Assembly: GCA_019359615.1 (NCBI GenBank)
Contig: JAHHHA010000024.1
Span: forward strand, 1 to 64,000
Source of the DNA: Cyanosarcina radialis HA8281-LM2
Lineage (GTDB): Bacteria; Cyanobacteriota; Cyanobacteriia; Cyanobacteriales; CCAP-1448
DNA: 64,000 nucleotides
Direction of reading: 5' to 3'
Position 1 is the first letter of the stretch. Every line of letters begins with the position of its first letter. Below, piece after piece: positions 8,068-14,967 of this stretch. The notes below the pieces were generated by a model. That model worked only from the letters and a program-made list of their open reading frames with translations, searched no databases and was not told the origin of the DNA. The position numbers and the translations under genes are program-made.

Positions 8068-8661
8068 TCACAGTCGATCGAGATCTTCTGGTCGATCGAT
8101 ATCAGTAAGAGTAGGAAGATAGGCGATCGCTAATTCGATCGATTTGGCCACCTCTACAGTTTGTCTCAAAACTGCGGCCGTACTCCAGCTAATGCCGTTA
8201 AAGATTTCTGGGATGAACCGACTCAACCCAATTAGATAGTACCCACCATCAGTAGCCGGGCCTAAAACTAAATCGTGTTGCTTTAAGGATTGAAACGACT
8301 GTAAAAGTAAATCCGTGTTGAGAGCGGGACAATCGCTACCAATAATTACTACACCAGATTTTTCCTGGCTGAAAGCCTGCTGAAAAGCAGATGCCATTTT
8401 CACCCCCAAATCTCCTTCTACTTGGGGATGGTAGGCCAAATCGTTCCCCAACCAATCTTGCATCAACGGCACGCTGCCACCATGGAAGTGGACTTGTAAC
8501 GAGATTTGACGATCGCTTTGGAGTTCTCTAGCTTGCGCGATCGCTTTTTCTGTCATCTGACGCTGCAAGTTGGCTGCACCTTCAGATCCTAAAGCTGGAA
8601 TCAGTCTGGTTTTGGTTTTTCCTGGTTCTGGATAACGAGTAAAAATTATCAGGCATTCCAT
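8068..8661 (-). CDS. TIGR04282-family nucleotidyl/glycosyltransferase-like protein
   Basis: 197 residues with a GT-A-like nucleotide-binding start, [16 protein letters not shown] (5-20), and the metal/nucleotide motif IIGSDCPAL (about 95-104), then [13 protein letters not shown]. This matches the family annotated as TIGR04282 (arsenosugar biosynthesis-type glycosyltransferase, COG3222). Actual substrates in cyanobacteria are uncertain. The IS605 derivative ends only a few bases upstream of its ATG, so the native promoter may have been displaced. Confidence 0.85.
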   Translation of the reverse strand: MECLIIFTRYPEPGKTKTRLIPALGSEGAANLQRQMTEKAIAQARELQSDRQISLQVHFHGGSVPLMQDWLGNDLAYHPQVEGDLGVKMASAFQQAFSQEKSGVVIIGSDCPALNTDLLLQSFQSLKQHDLVLGPATDGGYYLIGLSRFIPEIFNGISWSTAAVLRQTVEVAKSIELAIAYLPTLTDIDRPEDLDRL

Positions 8662-8679
8662 CGCGGTGAACTACCCACA

Positions 8680-9906
8680 CTAAATCGAAGCGATTATAGT
8701 GTAGGCTTCTAACATCACAGGGGAATGCCTCAGAACAGACTTGCGCCCCTTCATTGGTCTTACTTCCCCTCCGTTAGCAGAGATGGACGTTCCATCCACC
8801 TGTAGCATCCTAATACCCTCCGCTCTAATATTTGTTGCAGCATTGCCGTCTCTGTCGTGGTGAGTACCGCAACTGGGACAAACCCATTCTCTGATATCAA
8901 GCGGCAACTTCTCGACTTGATGATAACAATTAGAGCAAAGTTTAGAACTGGGAAACCATCTATCAATCTCTACCAACTTGCCGCCTTTCTTCTCTAATTT
9001 GTAGGCTAAAAAGTTGGTAAAAGTTCCCCATCCAGTATCAGATATTGCCTTAGCCAGATTATGATTGCGTACCATGCCCTTGACATGAAGATTCTCTACT
9101 ACGACAACTTGGTTTTCGTTGACGATCTTTCGGGAAAGCTTGTGCAGAAAATCTTGGCGCGAATTGCTTACACGCCCATACACTCTAGCTACCAGCTTTT
9201 TATATTTGTTTTTTGAATTACTCCCTTTTTGTTTCTTGGATAGCTTTTGCTGTTTGCGTTTCAGGTTTTTCTCATATTTGGCAAAATGTCGAGGATTGTC
9301 ATACTTAGATATTTTACCCGTACCATCACTGGTAATAGCAAAATGTGTCAAACCTAAATCAATTCCTATCACTTTATCTTCACCTGAAGCTGCTGGATCA
9401 TCGCCCTCAACTTCAGTCAAAATAGACGCAAAGTATTTACCTGATGGCTCAAGACTCACGGTAACGGTCTTAATTGTTCCTTCAATCGCTCTATGAATTT
9501 TGGCTTTTACTACTCCTACTTTACCTGGTAGCTTCAGAGTATTACCTATCACTTTGACGCTTTGAGGATACTGGATAGACTGTTTGCCGTGCTTTGACTT
9601 GAATCTAGGAAACCTTGCACGTCCAGCAAAGAAGTTTTTATAGGCTGTTGTCAAGTTAAGCGTAGTCGCCTGTAAAACTTGGCTGTAGCATTCTGACAAC
9701 CATTGAGTTTCTTCGGTCTTTTTGAGTTGTGGAAGAAAAACATTTAGTGCTGACTGTCCTAGACTTTTTCCTGTCTCTTTATAAGTTTCAATTGATTTAT
9801 TGAGAGCATAATTCCACCACCAACGAGCGCAACCAAAGTGTTGAGTCAGTAGTTGTTGCTGGTCTAATGTTGGATAAAGTCTTACTTTGACAGCTTTGTG
9901 TAGCAC
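8680..9906 (-). CDS. tnpB: TnpB RNA-guided nuclease (IS200/IS605 accessory protein)
   Basis: The 408-residue product is full length for TnpB. An N-terminal helix-turn-helix-like region (AVKVRLYPT..Q) is followed by the split RuvC nuclease: Asp183 in VIGIDLGLTHFA, Glu271 in VVVVENLHVKGM, and the third Asp in HHDRDGNAATNI (351-353). A zinc ribbon sits inside it (Cys324, Cys327, Cys343, Cys346). TnpB proteins cut DNA under guidance of an RNA made from the element end. The start is GTG with GGAGAGCGG upstream. The frame is intact, so it may still be active. Confidence 0.95.
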   Translation of the reverse strand: MLHKAVKVRLYPTLDQQQLLTQHFGCARWWWNYALNKSIETYKETGKSLGQSALNVFLPQLKKTEETQWLSECYSQVLQATTLNLTTAYKNFFAGRARFPRFKSKHGKQSIQYPQSVKVIGNTLKLPGKVGVVKAKIHRAIEGTIKTVTVSLEPSGKYFASILTEVEGDDPAASGEDKVIGIDLGLTHFAITSDGTGKISKYDNPRHFAKYEKNLKRKQQKLSKKQKGSNSKNKYKKLVARVYGRVSNSRQDFLHKLSRKIVNENQVVVVENLHVKGMVRNHNLAKAISDTGWGTFTNFLAYKLEKKGGKLVEIDRWFPSSKLCSNCYHQVEKLPLDIREWVCPSCGTHHDRDGNAATNIRAEGIRMLQVDGTSISANGGEVRPMKGRKSVLRHSPVMLEAYTIIASI

Positions 9907-9962
9907 TAATCCGCTCTCCTTACTGGATTATACACTTTTCAGTAACAATATCAGCAAGATTT

Positions 9963-10075
9963 GGAAAACTCCGTCCCTCCGTTTTTAAGAGCCTTTCATC
10001 CCACCGCCAAATCGTTGGCGTAGCCCGTGCTTTGCACGTAGCGATTATAGCGGGGGACTTCCCGGTGGCTTAGTT
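9963..10075 (-). repeat. tnpB-distal end of the IS605-type element
   Basis: It shares AACTCCGT.CCTCCGTT and CATCCCAC with the end at 305-385. It contains a nested CGTAGCCCGTGCTTTGCACGTAGCG segment, a common cyanobacterial palindromic repeat, between the hairpin arms CCACCG and CGGTGG. On the minus strand, TATAAT near 9927-9932 (just inside the element) could be the -10 box of the tnpB promoter. Confidence 0.5.
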
Positions 10076-10237
10076 AATACCAAATCCGGCGACGATCGTC
10101 TACTTGCGAATGGCGGTTGAAACCGCAGCTATACAACCCTTCTTCCGCCAACGTAAACTCAAGAATAAACGACATTTTAAAAGCAAATTTGGTATGAGTA
10201 GGTTTGCGATCGTTAATTACTTGAGGTGAGGCTTCTA

Positions 10238-12196
10238 ATGGTTCGCAAAACTAGTGCTAGTGAGATTGGCCAACAGACTGGAGACAGGCGGCGGTCTTCT
10301 GGGAACATTTCTTTGCCTTGGATGTTGACTGTTCCCTTTATTCTGCAAGTTGTGACTGTCGTTGGATTGGTTGGCTATCTATCTTATTTGAACGGACAAC
10401 GTTCCGTGGAGGATTTGACGAACCAACTGATGGATGCGGTCAGTAAACGGGTCGAGCAGAAATTAACTAGTTATTTGGCCACCCCTCGCTTGGTCGCTCG
10501 AATCAACAGTGATGCGCTTCGTCGAGGAGATTTGGATCTCAACTTGGGGCGATCGAATCCCAAAACCGAGCAATTTCTTTGGCAGCAAATGCAATTATTT
10601 AATAACCTCACCTGGATCTCTTTAGGGACAGAAGCTGGCGATAGTATGGGAGTCTGGCGACCTGGAGAGGGTCAAAACTTGCAGATTTCGATTTCCAACC
10701 GCTCGACTGATTATTACGGCACTTACTATGCCACAGATGGGCAAGGGAAGCGCACAGTTAAACTCAAGGTGGAAAAACCCGCTTTCGATCCGCGCACGCG
10801 GCCTTGGTATAAATCGGCCATCGCTGCTCGCCAAGTCATCTGGACTGATATTTATCCTGGCTTTACACCGGGGACAATCTTTATTGCTAGCAGTCAGCCT
10901 CTTTACGATCGTACTGGCAAGTTAATGGGTGTTTGTGGGGTTGATATTTCGTTGCTAGAAATTCAAAGATTTTTAGCCGATAACCCAGTCAGTCCTTCCG
11001 GTCAGGTCTTTATCATCGAGCGATCGGGATTACTCGTTGCCAGTTCTAGTCAAGAGCGGCCATTTCGGTTAGCTTCCGGTCAGTCGCCAAAGCGCGTTAA
11101 TGTCTTAGAGAGCCAAACACCTTTGATTCGATCGACGGCAGTATCTCTCGATCGACAACTTGGAGATTTTGTTAACCTTCAGCAGCCGCAAAAATTTTAT
11201 TTCAACTCAGACGGACAACCTCGATTCGTTCGAGTTTTGCCGTTTTCACAAAAACCTGGGTTAGATTGGGTAATTGCGATCGTCGTGCCCGAAGCAGATG
11301 TGATGGGCCAAATTCATCGCAATACGCAAACCACGATTTGGATTTGTTTGGCAGCATTGGCAGCAATAATTGCCCTGAATACAGCGATCGGTCGTTGGCT
11401 GGCTAAACCGATTAGAGAGCTTAGTTATGCCAGCCAGCAAATTGCGGGGGGCCAATTTGTCGATCGGGTTCGATTGCCGAGAATACGGGAACTATTTACC
11501 TTGGCTGACTCCTTTAACCAAATGAGCCAAGAGATCCAGCAATCGCGCCAACAATTGGAAGAGTATTCGCGATCGCTCGAACAAAAAGTCAGCGATCGCA
11601 CCCAAGCGCTCCAAGAAGAGATCCAACGTCGATCGGAAGTAGAAGCTGCGCTCCAAGCTGCTAATGCTAAATTTCAGCATTTGGCTTATGTAGATGGACT
11701 GACTCAAATTTCCAATCGGCGACTGTTTGACGAACGGTTGCTGCACGAGTGGTCGAGGATGAAACGAGAGCAATTGCCGCTATCGTTGATTCTCTGCGAT
11801 GTGGATTATTTCAAGCAATATAACGATACTTACGGCCACCAAGTTGGAGATGAATGCTTGCAAGATGTCGCCAAAGCTATTGCTCTTGCCACTCGCCGTC
11901 CGGCGGATCTAGCTGCTCGCTACGGTGGAGAAGAGTTTATCGCTCTTTTACCCAATACTGACCTCACTGGGGCGATCGAAGTTGCTAGAGCCATTCAAAC
12001 TCATATTAAGCATCTGCAACGACCCCACGAACGATCTCAAGTCAGCCAATATGTTACCGCCAGTATGGGAATTGCTAGCACGATCCCAACCAAAGCAACT
12101 ACTCCAGAACAATTGTTGTTAGAGGTAGATCGGGCACTCTATCAAGCCAAGAGAGAAGGACGCGATCGCATTGCTATTGGTTTATTTAGCGATTAA
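10238..12196 (+). CDS. Membrane diguanylate cyclase (dCache-HAMP-GGDEF)
   Basis: About 652 residues. A first transmembrane helix (about 27-49) is followed by an extracytoplasmic dCache sensor (about 55-350, with the dCache-like segment RPWYKSAIAARQVIWTDIY), a second helix (about 360-382), HAMP, a coiled coil and a C-terminal GGDEF domain. The active site is GGEEF, preceded by the inhibitory I-site RPAD five residues upstream, so c-di-GMP synthesis with feedback control is expected. I prefer the ATG at 10238, with GAGGTGAGG just upstream, over a GTG at 10226. It lies before the peptide-secretion locus but is separated from it by 800 bp. Confidence 0.95.
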   Translation: MVRKTSASEIGQQTGDRRRSSGNISLPWMLTVPFILQVVTVVGLVGYLSYLNGQRSVEDLTNQLMDAVSKRVEQKLTSYLATPRLVARINSDALRRGDLDLNLGRSNPKTEQFLWQQMQLFNNLTWISLGTEAGDSMGVWRPGEGQNLQISISNRSTDYYGTYYATDGQGKRTVKLKVEKPAFDPRTRPWYKSAIAARQVIWTDIYPGFTPGTIFIASSQPLYDRTGKLMGVCGVDISLLEIQRFLADNPVSPSGQVFIIERSGLLVASSSQERPFRLASGQSPKRVNVLESQTPLIRSTAVSLDRQLGDFVNLQQPQKFYFNSDGQPRFVRVLPFSQKPGLDWVIAIVVPEADVMGQIHRNTQTTIWICLAALAAIIALNTAIGRWLAKPIRELSYASQQIAGGQFVDRVRLPRIRELFTLADSFNQMSQEIQQSRQQLEEYSRSLEQKVSDRTQALQEEIQRRSEVEAALQAANAKFQHLAYVDGLTQISNRRLFDERLLHEWSRMKREQLPLSLILCDVDYFKQYNDTYGHQVGDECLQDVAKAIALATRRPADLAARYGGEEFIALLPNTDLTGAIEVARAIQTHIKHLQRPHERSQVSQYVTASMGIASTIPTKATTPEQLLLEVDRALYQAKREGRDRIAIGLFSD

Positions 12197-12679
12197 GTGC
12201 GATCGTGGCTATAGGATAATCTTTGGTTACCATTAGTTTAACTAGCGCAGCAGCGATTGCTAGCCCAAAATTCACTTGTTATTGATTTAAATTTATAAAT
12301 CTTAAATTTTAATTAACCATATAGTAGTATAAATTCAGAAAAATACCGACAGCTATTGCACTATCGAACCTCTTTATACCAATTCTCAAAAAGAGCTAGA
12401 GCGATAGAACATTAGAGATCTCCAATTATCTAAATTTAGTCCTAATACTACAAAGTTTTTAGGTTAATATTTGAAGTTTTTTAATGACAATGTGTTGTCA
12501 ACCCTTCAGAAATAAATAATATTTTTTTCAATACTTATTTCAGCTTAGAAGCTTTCCTTATCGATAACCGATCGCTTATGGATTTTCCAGCCTCGCTGTT
12601 GAGGGCACAGGCATTACGAACGAGTACAGTTCTCTTCAGATCGTGCCAGATGATACAGCTTTTATATTGATGCTTTTAA

Positions 12680-12700
12680 TAATAGTTATATAACTATTAA
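12680..12700. repeat. AT-rich palindrome upstream of the peptide locus
   Basis: AATAGTTATATAACTATT is a perfect inverted repeat centred about 300 bp upstream of the first peptide gene. It could be a regulator site or a cruciform; there is no direct evidence for either. Confidence 0.35.
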
Positions 12701-12974
12701 TGTTATTTGCGATCGTTGACTTTATGAAAGTTGACTTTTTTGCGATCGTACTGGTTAGGCTATATTTGCCAAATTAAATTGCTCTGTAATAACCTTAAAG
12801 TCCCTAATTTTTCCTCTCTCTTTTGGTATATATACAGTTAATTATTTATGAAATAAAATATTTATTTTGTATTTGTAAAGTTATTTTAAAAATATCTGGT
12901 ACGTCAGGAATTTGTGAGCTAGGCTGGCGACTGTAGGACACCAAATATGATTATTGTTTGGTTATCCAAAGAAA

Positions 12975-12991
12975 CAAAGCGTAAGTGAGGT
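12975..12991 (+). promoter_or_regulatory. 17-bp conserved leader element, copy 1 (contains the RBS)
   Basis: CAAAGCGTAAGTGAGGT occurs identically at 12975, 13853 and 14778. Here its GTGAGG forms the Shine-Dalgarno sequence of peptide A1, seven bases before the ATG. Conservation over the whole 17 bp, not just the RBS core, suggests duplication or a 5'-UTR control role. Confidence 0.65.
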
Positions 12992-12997
12992 ATAACA

Positions 12998-13240
12998 ATG
13001 GATTCTCAATTATTCGTCGAACTTTCTGAATCTCAACAAGAACTAGTTGCTGGTGGCGGTCAACTTACCGATCTCGACGATTATCTCGATACTTTCTTTA
13101 AAGCCGAGAACTCGGTGGTAGATTTTCAGGCGATGCTAGAGTCAGGTCCTGATGGCAGCACGGTCATGCAAGACTTCTCGCAAGACTTCACGGCGATCGA
13201 TACGGGAGCGAAGAAGGATTTCTCGGCCAGCTTCGACTAA
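12998..13240 (+). CDS. Double-glycine secreted peptide precursor A1
   Basis: 80 residues. The leader LFVELSESQQELVAGG (5-20) is the cyanobacterial form of the double-glycine leader cut by C39-peptidase ABC transporters; cleavage is predicted after Gly20. The core is about 60 residues and strongly acidic, with no Cys (LDDYLDTFF, MLESGPDGSTVMQDF, KKDFSASFD), so it is not a lanthipeptide-type substrate. It is nearly identical to A2 at 13876. Similar leader peptides (EbfG proteins) are secreted in Synechococcus elongatus and promote biofilm formation. A matching C39 transporter and HlyD protein lie downstream. Confidence 0.88.
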   Translation: MDSQLFVELSESQQELVAGGGQLTDLDDYLDTFFKAENSVVDFQAMLESGPDGSTVMQDFSQDFTAIDTGAKKDFSASFD

Positions 13241-13253
13241 TGGCTGAAAAGTC

Positions 13254-13287
13254 TCTAAGGCTGCCGCTAACTTAGGACATCCCTAGA
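13254..13287 (+). promoter_or_regulatory. Conserved stem-loop region after A1
   Basis: TCTAAGG...CCCTAGA just after the A1 stop is the counterpart of a better hairpin after A2. It has one mismatch in the outer stem and an alternative CTAAG/CTTAG pairing. There is no T-run, so it is more likely an mRNA-stability or attenuation element than a strong terminator. Confidence 0.4.
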
Positions 13288-13305
13288 GCAGAGCATATAA
13301 CACCA

Positions 13306-13436
13306 AAAAGATTCCAGCGCTCCCTCTAAGGCTTTTGGGCTGGCTAATTGCTAATCGAATTTCTGGTTCAATGTCCGACTGAGGACGTTGCCAAGGGACA
13401 AGTCCTTCCCAAGGAACGAGTCTGTTGGAATCTTTT
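13306..13436. repeat. 131-bp segment bounded by 11-bp inverted repeats
   Basis: AAAAGATTCCA (13306-13316) and TGGAATCTTTT (13426-13436) are perfect inverted repeats. The segment lies in the A1-B1 spacer (264 bp), while the A2-B2 spacer (84 bp) lacks it. The flanks of the two spacers otherwise align. It could be a small non-autonomous insertion or a large stem-loop. Confidence 0.45.
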
Positions 13437-13504
13437 CTGGCCTTCTAGGGATTAAACCTAAGTCAAGCTAGCCAACGTGAAGGACGTAAGAGAGGTTTAA
13501 ACCC

Positions 13505-13780
13505 ATGACCCAACCAACCAGAACGTCCGAGTTGTGGATAGAGTTGTCCCAGGAGCAACAAGAAATTGTTTCTGGCGGTCTAACTTTGACCTTTCCTGAA
13601 GTATCTCTATCTATAGATTTGCCTTCAATTTTTGGACGAGGAGGTTCGTTGCCATCAGGTGATGACTTGCCCTTCTTGCCTGATGACTCTGACAGGGGTT
13701 GCGTTCGCAAAGACATTCCCCTGGAAGACGGTCGCGACGTAGAAATTATTTGCGATCGCCAAACCGAGAAGCTCATCTAA
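13505..13780 (+). CDS. Double-glycine secreted peptide precursor B1
   Basis: 91 residues. Leader ELWIELSQEQQEIVSGG ends at Gly24-Gly25. The core is about 66 residues: a hydrophobic beta-like segment (LTLTFPEVSLSIDLPSIFG), an acidic linker, and a C-terminal part with two Cys in GCVRK and IICDR that could form a disulfide. The core is unlike the A peptides. The ATG at 13505 has AGAGAGG nine bases upstream. It is paralogous to B2 at 14203, where Cys positions and the LEDGR/MEDGR motif are kept. It probably shares the downstream C39 exporter with the A peptides. Confidence 0.85.
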   Translation: MTQPTRTSELWIELSQEQQEIVSGGLTLTFPEVSLSIDLPSIFGRGGSLPSGDDLPFLPDDSDRGCVRKDIPLEDGRDVEIICDRQTEKLI

Positions 13781-13852
13781 AAAGTGAAGTCTCAAAAGGT
13801 CATCGATCGAAAAATTCCGCTCTCTCCGTTCCTTTTACTAAAAAGAAACAAA

Positions 13853-13869
13853 CAAAGCGTAAGTGAGGT
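13853..13869 (+). promoter_or_regulatory. 17-bp conserved leader element, copy 2 (contains the RBS)
   Basis: Identical to the copies at 12975 and 14778. It provides the GTGAGG ribosome-binding site of peptide A2, with the ATG seven bases after the GG. Confidence 0.65.
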
Positions 13870-13875
13870 AAAACA

Positions 13876-14118
13876 ATGAATTCTCAATTGTTCGTCGAAC
13901 TCTCTGAAGAACAACAAGAACTAGTCGCTGGTGGCGGTCAACTTACCGACCTCGACGATTATCTCGATACGTACTTCAAGGCTGAAAACTCAGAGGTAGA
14001 TTTTCAGGCGATGCTTGAGTCGGGACCTGATGGTAGCACGGTCATGCAAGACTTCTCGCAAGACTTCACCAAGATTGCTAACGCCGCGAAGAAGGATTTC
14101 TCGGCCCAATTTGACTAA
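13876..14118 (+). CDS. Double-glycine secreted peptide precursor A2
   Basis: 80 residues and a close paralogue of A1, with differences mainly at residues 2, 12, 33, 40 and 66-71. Leader LFVELSEEQQELVAGG ends at Gly20; the core is acidic and Cys-free. Start and RBS context are the same as A1. A1-B1 and A2-B2 form a tandemly duplicated two-gene cassette with about 878 bp between A starts. Near-identity of the A cores while the B cores have diverged more suggests recent duplication or gene conversion, and stronger constraint on A. Confidence 0.88.
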   Translation: MNSQLFVELSEEQQELVAGGGQLTDLDDYLDTYFKAENSEVDFQAMLESGPDGSTVMQDFSQDFTKIANAAKKDFSAQFD

Positions 14119-14131
14119 GAGTTGCGAAATT

Positions 14132-14165
14132 TCTAGGGCTGCCGCCAACTTATGGCATCCCTAGA
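14132..14165 (+). promoter_or_regulatory. Stem-loop between A2 and B2
   Basis: TCTAGGG/CCCTAGA (7 bp) encloses a C-T mismatch and TGCC/GGCA (4 bp) around loop GCCAACTTAT, starting 13 bases after the A2 stop. There is no T-run. Likely roles are mRNA stabilisation of the upstream A message or partial termination that sets the A:B ratio. The equivalent after A1 is weaker. Confidence 0.5.
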
Positions 14166-14202
14166 GCAGAGCAAAAGCCAGTCATTGTGAAGGACGTAAG
14201 AG

Positions 14203-14475
14203 ATGTTTAAACCCACGATCCAACCAACCAGAACGTCCGAGTTGTGGATGGAGTTATCCGAGGAGCAACAAGAATTTATTTCTGGCGGCCTAGATCTGTC
14301 CTTTCCTCGAATGTCTCTAGACTTCCCCTCATTCTTTGGGCTAGGAGATCGATCGATCGATGATGATTTCCGTCCTGATGACTCTGAGGGGGGTTGCGTT
14401 CGCAAAGAGCGTCCCATGGAGGACGGCCGCAACGTGGAAATAATTTGCCATCGTAAGACCGAGAAGCACATCTAA
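14203..14475 (+). CDS. Double-glycine secreted peptide precursor B2
   Basis: 90 residues, paralogue of B1. Leader ELWMELSEEQQEFISGG ends at Gly28-Gly29. The two Cys (GCVRKE, IICHR) and MEDGR are retained, but the middle of the core is shorter and diverged. The start differs from B1: the ATG used by B1 is ACG here, and the base change AGG to ATG in the old ribosome-binding site creates an upstream start at 14203 served by AAGGA eight bases before. This adds four residues before the leader. Function as for B1. Confidence 0.83.
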   Translation: MFKPTIQPTRTSELWMELSEEQQEFISGGLDLSFPRMSLDFPSFFGLGDRSIDDDFRPDDSEGGCVRKERPMEDGRNVEIICHRKTEKHI

Positions 14476-14967
14476 AAAGTGAAGGATCGAGAGGTCGTTT
14501 ATCAAAATATTCCAACCTCTCCACCCCTTCGATCGAAGGGAGCTAAGACCATTCACTTTCTGCTTCAGGCTTGCCTGCAAGTCGTTCCATCTGAGCGGTT
14601 ATGCCTGCCTCAGAAGACAGAGCGATCGCTATTTTAAAATTCAATTTTCCCTGGCGATCGCCTGTTGCAAAATCTATCTAACGATAGTTAGGAGAGCTTT
14701 ATTTCTGTTTTCCTCGCGTTAGTTTAATTTGTGGGTGAAAAAGGGCGTAGAAACCCATAGGCTACGATCGAGATGCTCAAAGCGTAAGTGAGGTTTTCGA
14801 GGTAGTTCTGGAGTTTCTCAATATCTATTGGATATCTTTTTTCACCCTTTTTTATCTTTCCTCATTCTTCTTAAAAAAGTAGTGAGGACTTAACATAATT
14901 TAATTTAATTTAAAACAAATAACTTAACTGCTACCTATGCTACTTAACCGGATGAGGGACTGGTAAG
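14476..14967. other. Spacer between B2 and the HlyD gene
   Basis: These 492 bp hold no credible ORF. At 14778-14794 is a third, perfect copy of the 17-bp leader element, but no start codon follows at the right distance. The next bases (GGAGTTTCTCAATAT) weakly resemble the start of an A gene (GGATTCTCAATTAT), so this may be a decayed third cassette. Two HIP1-type GCGATCGC sites are present. The last 100 bp are AT-rich and could hold the hlyD promoter. Confidence 0.45.
14778..14794 (+). promoter_or_regulatory. 17-bp conserved leader element, copy 3 (no peptide gene)
   Basis: Exact third copy of CAAAGCGTAAGTGAGGT, lying 174 bp before the HlyD start and not followed by an ATG within RBS distance. 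It is either a remnant of a lost peptide gene or a site with a role other than translation initiation. Confidence 0.55.

Larger units (their letters stand above)
8663..10078 (-). mobile_element. IS200/IS605-type element carrying only tnpB
   Basis: The element contains one gene, tnpB, on the minus strand. Its tnpB-proximal end, read on the minus strand, forms the hairpin CTACACTA...TTAGTGTGG followed by GTAGTTCAC, at about 8663-8700. The opposite end near 9963-10075 has AACTCCGTCCCTCCG and a CCACCG/CGGTGG hairpin similar to the end at 305-385. tnpA is missing, so movement would need a transposase in trans. Exact boundaries are approximate because no empty site is available. Confidence 0.65.
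12197..12997. other. Long AT-rich upstream region of the peptide locus
   Basis: There is no credible gene in these 801 bp. The DNA is much more AT-rich than its surroundings, with short palindromes such as TAATAGTTATATAACTATTA near 12680-12700. The last 25 bases hold the first copy of the 17-bp CAAAGCGTAAGTGAGGT element just before the first peptide gene. The length and composition suggest regulatory DNA or decayed sequence. A TATGAT about 50 bp upstream of the ATG is a possible -10 box, with no good -35. Confidence 0.4.
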
